Assembly (NCBI GenBank): GCA_028819945.1
Contig: JAPPKQ010000204.1
Span: forward strand, 1 to 9,470
Direction: 5' to 3'
Source of the DNA: a bacterium
GTDB taxonomy: Bacteria; Actinomycetota; Acidimicrobiia; Acidimicrobiales; CATQHL01
Length of the DNA: 9,470 nt
Both the position numbers and the translations under genes were made by a program. Shown here in pieces: positions 1-4,715 of this stretch; position 1 is the first letter of the stretch, and the number at the start of each line of letters is the position of its first letter. Below the pieces are notes generated by a model. That model was given only the letters and a program-made list of their open reading frames with translations, was not told the origin of the DNA and ran no database searches.

Positions 1-1
1 G

Positions 2-484
2 CTGGGGCCCGCGACACAGGCGGTCATGGCCGCGGCCCGCGCCGGAGAGTGGACCCGCCGGAACGACGGCACGGTCACCGTCGCCGGGCAGACCCTCGCC
101 GAGGGCCAGTACGAGTTGGTGCTGGAGACCCCGGAGGCCCGGCCCAGCGCGGCGCTGCGCACGGCCGACCTGGTCGTGACCCTCGACGTCGCCCTGGACG
201 ATGGGCTGCGCGCCGAGGGTGCGGCGCGCCACCTGGTGCGGGTGCTGCAACAGGGCCGGCGCGATTGCGGGCTGCACGTCACCGATCGCATCGAGTTGAC
301 CCTCGACCTGCCTGCCGAACTCGCCGCGGCGCTGGGGCCCCACGCACGGTACGTGGCCGACCAGGTCCTCGCCACCGAGGTGCGGCACACCGATCTACGG
401 GACTGCGGCGACGCGGTGACCGCCAGCATCGACGGCCAGGAGATCCGTTTCGCCATCTCCCGCAGCGGGGCGGGCGAGACCTGA
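2..484 (+). CDS. ileS: Isoleucyl-tRNA synthetase, C-terminal end (partial)
   Basis: This is the 3' end of a gene that enters from the left edge: the frame is open from base 2, showing 160 residues before the TGA at 482-484. IleS charges tRNA-Ile with isoleucine in the cytoplasm. The visible part resembles the tail of actinobacterial IleS: a segment like DGTVTVAGQTLAEGQYEL (tRNA-contacting tail), then an E-G-x-A-R-x-L-V-R-x-x-Q-x-x-R-R-x-x-G-L-x-V-x-D-R-I helix-turn block typical of the long, eukaryote-like IleS class, followed by the closing region. I see no C-terminal zinc-finger cysteines, as expected for that class. The catalytic HIGH and KMSKS regions lie outside the window. It is the only plus-strand gene, and it converges on divIVA. 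The internal ATG at 26 is not the start. Confidence 0.88.
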   Translation: MGPATQAVMAAARAGEWTRRNDGTVTVAGQTLAEGQYELVLETPEARPSAALRTADLVVTLDVALDDGLRAEGAARHLVRVLQQGRRDCGLHVTDRIELTLDLPAELAAALGPHARYVADQVLATEVRHTDLRDCGDAVTASIDGQEIRFAISRSGAGET

Positions 485-523
485 CCTCGAGACCTGACCT
501 CGAGATCTAACCGGACGCCCCGC
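465..523. terminator. Possible bidirectional terminator between ileS and divIVA
   Basis: GCGGGGCG at 465-472 is exactly complementary to CGCCCCGC at 516-523, enclosing the two convergent stop codons. Inside it, and centred within one base of the same point, lies the CTCGAG/CTCGAG stem. Transcripts from either side could fold this way. There is no T-run on either side and the outer loop is 43 nt, so this is only a candidate. GC-rich actinobacteria often use hairpins without a U-tract. Confidence 0.25.
476..501. repeat. 13-bp perfect tandem duplication across the ileS stop codon
   Basis: The unit GAGACCTGACCTC occurs twice head to tail (476-488 and 489-501), followed by a four-base start of a third copy. 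The first copy contains the TGA stop of ileS. Each junction makes a CTCGAG palindrome (486-491 and 499-504), so the two can pair as a 6-bp stem with a 7-nt loop. This looks like a recent slippage or repair duplication in the gap between two convergent genes. Confidence 0.9.
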
Positions 524-1016
524 CGCTCTCGGCGGCCGCCCGCTCGAGTCGGGCCAGGAAGCTGTCCGTCACCGCTGCCTCGCCGCTGCCCTGGTCGCCC
601 GTATCGCCCGCATCGCTCCCTTGGGCGTCCGCATCGACCTCCGGGACACCCTCGGGCACCGCGCCGTCACCGGAATCCGTGGCCGGCTCACCGGCGGCAT
701 CGATCAACGCCAGCGCCTCGGCCAGTCCTCGGCGCCGATCCGCCAGCATCAACTGCAGGTCCGCGATCGCCCGCGCCAACTCGTCACGGCGAGTCTGCAG
801 CTCCGCGACCTCCTCGAGTGTCTGCTGCCGGACCTCCTCGATCGCCAGGCGAGCCTGCTCGGCGGCCAGCGCCGCCATCGGCGCGCTGCGCTCAGCGACG
901 AGTTCCTCGAGAGCCTCTCCCGCCTCGGTCAGAAAAGCGTCCACCTCGGCGGCGTCGTAGCCCCGGAAACGCTCGGTGAAGCGGGCGTCGCGCAGGACCT
1001 CGGCGGAGAGTTCCAC
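507..1016 (-). CDS. divIVA: DivIVA-domain protein (Wag31-like), short form
   Basis: A 169-residue cytoplasmic coiled-coil protein. Residues 1-30 match the DivIVA N-terminal domain, with the hallmark F-R-G-Y-D-x-x-E-V-D-A-F-L at 17-29. This domain binds curved membrane and recruits growth or division factors to poles and septa in actinobacteria. Residues about 30-107 are Ala/Glu/Arg-rich with coiled-coil character. Residues about 109-151 are a Gly/Ser/Asp-rich acidic linker, and residues 152-163 (SFLARLERA region) form a short amphipathic end. Mycobacterial Wag31 is about 260 residues, so this copy is much shorter, mainly in the coiled coil. The start is GTG at 1016: a stop codon in frame lies two codons upstream and the next Met is inside the coil. 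The ribosome site is weak. It is last in the ftsZ-sepF-yggT block, which supports the call. A DivIVA-domain paralogue rather than the main polar DivIVA remains possible. Confidence 0.85.
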   Translation of the reverse strand: MELSAEVLRDARFTERFRGYDAAEVDAFLTEAGEALEELVAERSAPMAALAAEQARLAIEEVRQQTLEEVAELQTRRDELARAIADLQLMLADRRRGLAEALALIDAAGEPATDSGDGAVPEGVPEVDADAQGSDAGDTGDQGSGEAAVTDSFLARLERAAAESGGASG

Positions 1017-1025
1017 GCCCTAAAC

Positions 1026-1128
1026 CGTAGCGCCCACCGGCCCAGGGAGCCGGAATCCCGACCTCGTCGCGGCCCGCCGGGACAGCACACGTAGCGCCCA
1101 CCGGCCCGGGAAGCCGGAATCCCGCCCT
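1026..1128. repeat. Pair of 39-bp direct repeats (64-bp spacing) in the yggT-divIVA gap
   Basis: Copy 1 is 1026-1064 and copy 2 is 1090-1128, with 36 of 39 bases identical. Each copy carries CCGGC, 7 nt, GCCGG, a 5-bp hairpin whose loop differs between copies while the stem is kept. Copy 1 ends 10 bp before the divIVA start codon, and copy 2 begins 11 bp after the yggT stop codon. The pair fills most of the 122-bp gap. I see no convincing -35/-10 pair here. It may be a local duplication, a dispersed palindromic element, or a paired protein-binding site. Confidence 0.85.
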
Positions 1129-1138
1129 GTGGGGAGTC

Positions 1139-1390
1139 TCAGCAGATGCGCGCTCGCACAGCGAACAACACCACCATGACGATCGTGGGAGCGAAGTCGA
1201 GGGCAACGGTGCCCACGCGCAGCGGCCGCAGCAGGCGGCGCAGCGGACGCAGGACAGGGTCGGTGACCATGATGAGCCCCCCGGCAACGGTGGCCGCCAC
1301 ACCGTCGGGCCGGATGGGGAACCAGCTCAGCAGGGCGCGCGCCAGGAAGGCCAGCGCGTAGAGCAGCAGAATCCAGCAGAGAACGACCAC
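1139..1390 (-). CDS. yggT: YggT family membrane protein (YlmG)
   Basis: A small integral membrane protein of 83 residues with two hydrophobic segments (about 1-22 and 62-79). Between them is the family pattern: L-S-W-F-P at 21-25, then T-D-P-V-L-R-P-L-R-R-L-L at 43-54 and D-F-A-P-T at 65-69. The biochemical role of the family is not settled; its members sit beside sepF and divIVA and have been linked to membrane or nucleoid organisation during division. The GTG start at 1390 lies 18 bp after the sepF stop codon and the frame is closed upstream at that stop, so the start must be at or close to this point. No clear ribosome site is visible, which suggests translational coupling to sepF. Length and motifs are normal for the family. 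Confidence 0.85.
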   Translation of the reverse strand: MVVLCWILLLYALAFLARALLSWFPIRPDGVAATVAGGLIMVTDPVLRPLRRLLRPLRVGTVALDFAPTIVMVVLFAVRARIC

Positions 1391-1408
1391 AGGATGGCAG
1401 CCGGGGGT

Positions 1409-1936
1409 TCAGGACTTCTCGGGGAGGTTTCGTTCCTCGAGAGCCACCCGCACGTCACTGGGCGTGAGCAGGTAGACACCGGGGGTCACGCGTTCCACCT
1501 GACCGTCGAGGGCGTAGCACAGCCCCGCGGCGAAGTCCACCAGCCTGCGACGCAGGTCGCTGCCGGCGTCCTGCAGGTTCACGATCACCGGCTGGCGCTG
1601 CTTGAAGTGGTCACCGACCTCCTGCGCCTCGTCGAACACCGCCGGCGAGACCACGATCGGCCGCACGGCCGCCGCCGAGGAGCGCGGGCGTGCGATCGCG
1701 GGCTTGACGGCGGGTTCCGCGATCACCGGTTCGGGTGCCGGCTTCACGGCCGCCAGACCCACCGGCTCGGCAAGCGCCGGCGGTTCAACGGCTGCCGGGT
1801 AGCGCTCCGGAGACGGGCCGCCGTAAGGATCGCCACCGGCGTGCGCCCGCTGGGGTCCGCCGAGGTGGCCGGCGTACGGTTCACCCTCGTCGGGCCCCAG
1901 GCCCAACCAGTTCACGAAGGATTTCAAGGCCGACAT
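1409..1936 (-). CDS. sepF: Cell division protein SepF
   Basis: 175 residues. SepF anchors FtsZ filaments to the membrane and is the main Z-ring tether in actinobacteria, which generally lack FtsA and ZipA. Residues 1-13 form a short amphipathic helix typical of the SepF membrane anchor. Residues 14-90 are a disordered linker, first Gly/Pro-rich, then Ala/Pro/Val with AVKPA repeated at 63-67 and 76-80. Residues about 92-170 are the SepF (DUF552) core: the R-Q-P-V-I-V-N-L segment (114-121), R-R-L-V-D-F-A-A-G-L (130-139) with the conserved dimer-interface glycine G138, and V-Y-L-L-T-P-S-D-V (154-162). The frame stays open further upstream, but the ATG at 1936 is chosen because GGAGG lies 7 nt before it and the protein then begins like other SepF proteins. 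A 176-bp gap upstream suggests it may have its own control. Confidence 0.93.
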   Translation of the reverse strand: MSALKSFVNWLGLGPDEGEPYAGHLGGPQRAHAGGDPYGGPSPERYPAAVEPPALAEPVGLAAVKPAPEPVIAEPAVKPAIARPRSSAAAVRPIVVSPAVFDEAQEVGDHFKQRQPVIVNLQDAGSDLRRRLVDFAAGLCYALDGQVERVTPGVYLLTPSDVRVALEERNLPEKS

Positions 1937-1940
1937 GGGC

Positions 1941-1948
1941 TTTCCTCC
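1941..1948 (-). promoter_or_regulatory. Strong ribosome binding site of sepF
   Basis: On the minus strand GGAGGAAA precedes the ATG at 1936, with 7 nt between GGAGG and ATG. It is one of the strongest sites in the window and decides the SepF start against the longer open frame. Confidence 0.85.
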
Positions 1949-2014
1949 AAGGATGTGCGAGTCGTGCGGGTGATTCGCGCTGTGCCGAGCCTCGACCGGC
2001 GGCGGATCTGCGAC

Positions 2015-2023
2015 TTGTCCACA
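2015..2023 (+). promoter_or_regulatory. Perfect actinobacterial DnaA-box match upstream of sepF
   Basis: TTGTCCACA is an exact match to the DnaA-box consensus used by Streptomyces and Mycobacterium. With the next base it forms a 10-bp palindrome, TTGTCCACAA. It lies 79 bp upstream of the sepF ATG in the yggS-sepF gap. It is the only exact match I noticed in the window. It could be a DnaA regulatory or titration site, or a chance match. Confidence 0.5.
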
Positions 2024-2057
2024 ACTCCGGGCGTCGGCACGCCGAGGTCGTGGGCAT

Positions 2058-2082
2058 GTGCATCGCAACTCGTTGTTTGCAC
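2058..2082. promoter_or_regulatory. Interrupted inverted repeat in the sepF upstream region
   Basis: GTGCA (2058-2062) pairs with TGCAC (2078-2082). Inside it GCAAC pairs closely with GTTG, giving a near-symmetric dyad of 25 bp. On the sepF strand, TACACT (2084-2089) sits just upstream and could be a -10 element, but no good -35 is seen. An operator over a sepF promoter is one reading; evidence is weak. Confidence 0.3.
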
Positions 2083-2112
2083 AAGTGTAGGCCGCGCGCG
2101 ACCGTGGCACCC

Positions 2113-2784
2113 TTATTCGGAGGCCGCCGCGGGATCGCCGAGCAGGACCCGCCCGAGCCGCAGCAGGTTGGCGCCCTCGGCCACCGCCAGGGTGAAGTCG
2201 CCGCTGGTTCCCATGCTGCGGACGGGCAGTTCCAGTTCGTCGGCCAGGCTGCGCACCTGGCGGAACTGCCGGCGCACCGCCTCGGGCGGGCCGGGCAGCG
2301 CCATCGACATCAGACCGGCCGGGTGCAGCCCCAGGTCCCGGGCCTCGACCACCAGCCGCCGGGCCGTCGCCGGATCGCACCCACCCCGCCCGGGTGCCGC
2401 GCGCGCCGCTACCTGGACCAGGATCCGCGCCCCCGGGCTGTTGCGAGCGATCTCGCGCAGCAGGCGCGGTCGGTCGACGCTCTGCCAGAGTTCGACGTGG
2501 GGAGCCAGGCGCCGGACCTTGTTGGACTGCAGGTTGCCGATGAAGTGCCAGCGGACGGCCGCCAGCCCCGGAGCCTTCTCCAGCAATTCCTGCGCGTAGT
2601 TCTCGCCGAGATCGCAGAGCCCTGCGGCGACGGCCGCCGCAGCCGTCAGTCGATCCCGCCCCTTGGTCACCGCCACGATCCCGGTGCGGTCGGGATCACC
2701 GCCGGCGTCGGCCACCTGTCCGCGGATCTGCTCCAGCCGCGACCGGACCTCCGCGGCGCGCCGGTTCAGCCCGGACTGATCCAT
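2113..2784 (-). CDS. yggS: YggS family PLP-binding protein (PLP homeostasis protein, YlmE)
   Basis: 223 residues. Members of this family bind pyridoxal phosphate as a single TIM barrel of the alanine-racemase fold, with no clear enzymatic reaction, and buffer free PLP in the cytoplasm. Visible motifs: I-V-A-V-T-K at 36-41, with K41 the expected PLP lysine; L-G-E-N-Y-A-Q-E at 59-66; W-H-F-I-G-N-L-Q-S-N-K at 79-89; G-L-M-S-M at 157-161; and S-M-G-T-S-G-D-F at 190-197 followed by L-R-L-G near the phosphate site. The usual V-Q-V-N...K-x-G stretch is altered to V-Q-V-A...G-R-G-G (123-135). The ATG at 2784 overlaps the end of pgeF by 19 bp and gives a normal length; the frame is open for 25 more codons, but those lie inside pgeF and do not resemble the family. 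The ribosome site is weak, consistent with coupling to pgeF. Confidence 0.9.
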   Translation of the reverse strand: MDQSGLNRRAAEVRSRLEQIRGQVADAGGDPDRTGIVAVTKGRDRLTAAAAVAAGLCDLGENYAQELLEKAPGLAAVRWHFIGNLQSNKVRRLAPHVELWQSVDRPRLLREIARNSPGARILVQVAARAAPGRGGCDPATARRLVVEARDLGLHPAGLMSMALPGPPEAVRRQFRQVRSLADELELPVRSMGTSGDFTLAVAEGANLLRLGRVLLGDPAAASE

Positions 2785-3437
2785 GTGGCCAGGACGTGGC
2801 GAGCGCTCTCGCCGCGGGCTCGATGGGAGTACCAGGATTCCGCCTCGCAGGCCGTGCAACGATCCGCCTCGATGACGTCGGAGATACCGGCGCGCCGCAG
2901 CGCGGCACGAACCGCGGCCGGGATGTCGAGTGCCGCCGTGCCCCAGGCGGTGCGTGACACGATGTCACGACCGAGCCGTGCGGCGAGGTCCTCGAGGTGT
3001 TGCCGCCCGAATTCGTAGCACTCGGGACCGATGCAGGGACCCACGAAGGCCCGAATGTGGCGTCCGCCCAGCCGCCGGACCGCGGCCGCCGACTCCTCGA
3101 CCACACCGCCGGCCAACCCCCGCCAGCCGGCGTGCACAGCCGCCACCACGCCCTCTGCGGCGACCAGGGCCAGCGGAGCGCAGTCGGCCGTCCGGACGGT
3201 CAGCACCGCATCGCTGGTCGCGGTGACCGCGGCGTCCGCCGCCGCCCCGTCGGCCTCGCCGGGTTCGGTCACGGTCACGACCTTCGCCCCGTGCTGCTGG
3301 CGCAGCCGTGTCCAGCGCCCGCCCGCCAGGGACGCCCGCTGCGCCGGCGACGCCTCACCGAGATCGCCCTGGAGGCGGTCGCTGAATCTGATCTCGGCGC
3401 GGCGGGAGCCGTTCAACTCCAGGGTCAGCGCCAGCAC
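2766..3437 (-). CDS. pgeF: Peptidoglycan editing factor PgeF (YfiH/YlmD, multicopper-polyphenol-oxidase fold)
   Basis: 223 residues, a usual length. In E. coli the homologue YfiH/PgeF removes wrongly built UDP-MurNAc-L-Ser and so keeps peptidoglycan precursors correct; other members act on purine nucleosides. The zinc ligands are visible: H49 in Q-Q-H-G, C86 in T-A-D-C-A-P, and H102 in V-H-A-G-W-R-G. These are followed by V-G-P-C-I-G-P-E-C-Y-E at 132-142 and C-T-A-C...S-W-Y-S-H-R at 194-206. The start is taken as GTG at 3437, 13 bp after the ftsZ stop codon; the preceding sequence is G-rich but not a strong ribosome site, so a start a few codons inside cannot be excluded. It follows ftsZ and precedes yggS, matching the ylmD-ylmE order of Bacillus and the mycobacterial arrangement. 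Confidence 0.91.
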   Translation of the reverse strand: MLALTLELNGSRRAEIRFSDRLQGDLGEASPAQRASLAGGRWTRLRQQHGAKVVTVTEPGEADGAAADAAVTATSDAVLTVRTADCAPLALVAAEGVVAAVHAGWRGLAGGVVEESAAAVRRLGGRHIRAFVGPCIGPECYEFGRQHLEDLAARLGRDIVSRTAWGTAALDIPAAVRAALRRAGISDVIEADRCTACEAESWYSHRARGESARHVLATWISPG

Positions 3438-3450
3438 GGGCGGCCCCGGA

Positions 3451-4533
3451 TCACCGCAGGAACGAGGGAATGTCCAACTCCAACTCGTCGGTGGACTCGC
3501 CGTCGGCCTCGTCGGTCTCGGCGAACGGATCGGGCAGGCTGCGGTGTGCCGAGGCGGCGCCCTCGTCCTGTCGGGGCGCGGAGTCGTCCCAGCGATCGAA
3601 GCCGGCGGCGATCACGGTGACCCGCATCGACTCGCCGAGCGACTCGTCGATGACGGTGCCGAAGATGATGTTGGCGTCCTCGTGGGACACCCCGCCGATG
3701 ACCTCGGCGGCCTGGGTCACCTCGAGCAGGCCCATGTGGGCGTTGCCGGCGATGGTGAGCAGCAGACCACGGGCACCCTCGATCGAGGACTCCAGGAGCG
3801 GGCTGGCGATGGCCTTCCGAGCCGCGCTGGCGGCCCGGTCCTCACCGGAGGAGGTGCCCACGCCCATGAGGGCGGAACCGGCGTCGGACAGAACCGCCCG
3901 CACATCGGCGAAGTCCGTATTGATGAGCCCCGGGGTCGTGATGAGATCGGTGATCCCCTGCACGCCCTGGAGCAACACGTCGTCGGCCATCTGGAAGGCG
4001 TTCAGCAGGCTCGTGTTCTCCGACACCTCGTTGAGGAGGCGGTCGTTGGGGATCACGATCTGCGTGTCGACCTTCTCCTTGAGCCGCTGGATGCCCTGCT
4101 CGGCCTGCAGCGCCCGCTTCCGGCCCTCGAACCGGAACGGCCGCGTCACCACCGCGATCGTCAAGGCGCCGAGGTCGCGTGCGATCTCGGCGATGATGGG
4201 CGCCCCGCCCGTGCCGGTCCCGCCGCCTTCGCCGGCGGTGATGAAGACCATGTCCGCACCGTCGAGCGCCTCCCGCAGCTGCTCGGAGGCCGCCTCTGCG
4301 GCGTTCTCCCCGACATCGGGATCACTGCCTGCTCCCAGGCCCCGTGTCAGGTCGCGCCCGATGTCGATCTTGATGTCGGCGTCGCTCATGAGCAACGTCT
4401 GCGCATCGGTGTTGACCGCCACGAACTCGACACCGCGAAGTCCTGATTCGATCATTCTGTTGACGGCGTTCACGCCGCCGCCTCCGACGCCGACGACCTT
4501 GATGACGGCCAGGTACTGGTGTGGGGTGCTCAC
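3451..4533 (-). CDS. ftsZ: Cell division protein FtsZ
   Basis: 360 residues. FtsZ is the tubulin-like GTPase that assembles the Z ring and organises septal wall synthesis. Motifs: V-G-V-G-G-G-G-V-N at 14-22, the tubulin signature G-E-G-G-G-T-G-T-G at 101-109, R-P-F-R-F-E-G at 131-137, and the catalytic T7 loop N-T-D-F-A-D-V at 205-211 that completes the GTPase site of the next subunit. The C-terminal linker is short (about 315-348), followed by the conserved tail E-L-D-I-P-S-F-L-R (352-360) used to bind SepF and FtsW. The start is GTG at 4533: GGGAGGAT lies 5 nt upstream and the protein then begins [14 protein letters not shown], like mycobacterial FtsZ. An in-frame ATG 12 codons upstream has no ribosome site. 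A 155-bp leader with inverted repeats separates it from ftsQ, implying separate control. Confidence 0.98.
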   Translation of the reverse strand: MSTPHQYLAVIKVVGVGGGGVNAVNRMIESGLRGVEFVAVNTDAQTLLMSDADIKIDIGRDLTRGLGAGSDPDVGENAAEAASEQLREALDGADMVFITAGEGGGTGTGGAPIIAEIARDLGALTIAVVTRPFRFEGRKRALQAEQGIQRLKEKVDTQIVIPNDRLLNEVSENTSLLNAFQMADDVLLQGVQGITDLITTPGLINTDFADVRAVLSDAGSALMGVGTSSGEDRAASAARKAIASPLLESSIEGARGLLLTIAGNAHMGLLEVTQAAEVIGGVSHEDANIIFGTVIDESLGESMRVTVIAAGFDRWDDSAPRQDEGAASAHRSLPDPFAETDEADGESTDELELDIPSFLR

Positions 4534-4536
4534 GGG

Positions 4537-4544
4537 ATCCTCCC
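4537..4544 (-). promoter_or_regulatory. Ribosome binding site of ftsZ
   Basis: GGGAGGAT on the minus strand, with 5 nt between GGAGG and the GTG at 4533. It selects this GTG over the upstream in-frame ATG at 4569. Confidence 0.85.
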
Positions 4545-4634
4545 GGGATTCCTGCGGCGCGAGCCGCATCTGTTTGTCCGGTGCTGCCTGATGCTTGCCG
4601 GCTGTTGGTAGCCGGCTCCTCAGGCCAACGACGC

Positions 4635-4669
4635 ACTGATATAAAGCTGTACTTGAGCCTTATATCAGT
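4635..4669 (-). promoter_or_regulatory. AT-rich inverted repeat / stable leader hairpin upstream of ftsZ
   Basis: ACTGATATAA (4635-4644) and TTATATCAGT (4660-4669) are perfect 10-bp inverted repeats. On the ftsZ-sense strand the pairing can continue through one G-U pair and three more base pairs, leaving a 7-nt loop CAAGUAC, so the RNA stem would be 14 bp. It lies about 100 nt before the ftsZ start codon, in a region far richer in A and T than its surroundings. It is not followed by a T-run, so it is not a typical terminator. It may be an operator or an mRNA-stabilising leader stem. Confidence 0.7.
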
Positions 4670-4684
4670 CTCTTGTATAAGAGA
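4669..4684. promoter_or_regulatory. Second inverted repeat at the ftsQ-ftsZ junction
   Basis: TCTCTT (4669-4674) and AAGAGA (4679-4684) are perfect 6-bp arms around GTAT, sharing one base with the larger repeat beside it. It begins 4 bp after the ftsQ stop codon and overlaps the expected start point of the promoter called just upstream, which would suit an operator. Confidence 0.5.
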
Positions 4685-4685
4685 A

Positions 4686-4715
4686 AGTCTACTGACAAGG
4701 AATCCGTCGCGTCAA
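4686..4715 (-). promoter_or_regulatory. Candidate sigma-70-type promoter for ftsZ inside the end of ftsQ
   Basis: On the minus strand TTGACG (4710-4715, five of six consensus bases) is followed after 18 bp by TAGACT (4686-4691), which keeps the T-A....T frame of a -10 element. Transcription would begin near 4679 and give a leader of about 145 nt containing the hairpin at 4635-4669. Independent ftsZ promoters in this position are known in other actinobacteria. The call rests on sequence match only. Confidence 0.45.

Noticed and set aside
1937..2380. N-terminal extension of sepF (148 further codons in the same frame)
   Set aside because: The extra part lies in the intergenic gap and inside yggS, reads as low-complexity sequence, and a strong ribosome site precedes the ATG at 1936.
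1394..2599. Long plus-strand open frame (401 codons) opposite sepF and yggS
   Set aside because: It covers two well-recognised minus-strand genes and the gap between them. The product is Arg/Ser/Pro/Gly-rich low-complexity sequence typical of antisense frames in GC-rich DNA.
1735..3018. Long plus-strand open frame (427 codons) opposite sepF, yggS and pgeF
   Set aside because: Antisense shadow of three conserved genes with no recognisable domain.
3031..4446. Long plus-strand open frame (471 codons) opposite pgeF and ftsZ
   Set aside because: Mirror of strongly conserved FtsZ and PgeF coding sequence; composition and lack of motifs mark it as a shadow.
4534..4569. Upstream ATG start for ftsZ, adding 12 residues
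   Set aside because: No ribosome site before it, whereas GGGAGGAT stands 5 nt before the GTG at 4533 and the shorter protein starts like known actinobacterial FtsZ.
4635..4669. Rho-independent terminator after ftsQ
   Set aside because: The stem is AT-rich, and on the minus strand it is followed by GCGTCG rather than a T-run.
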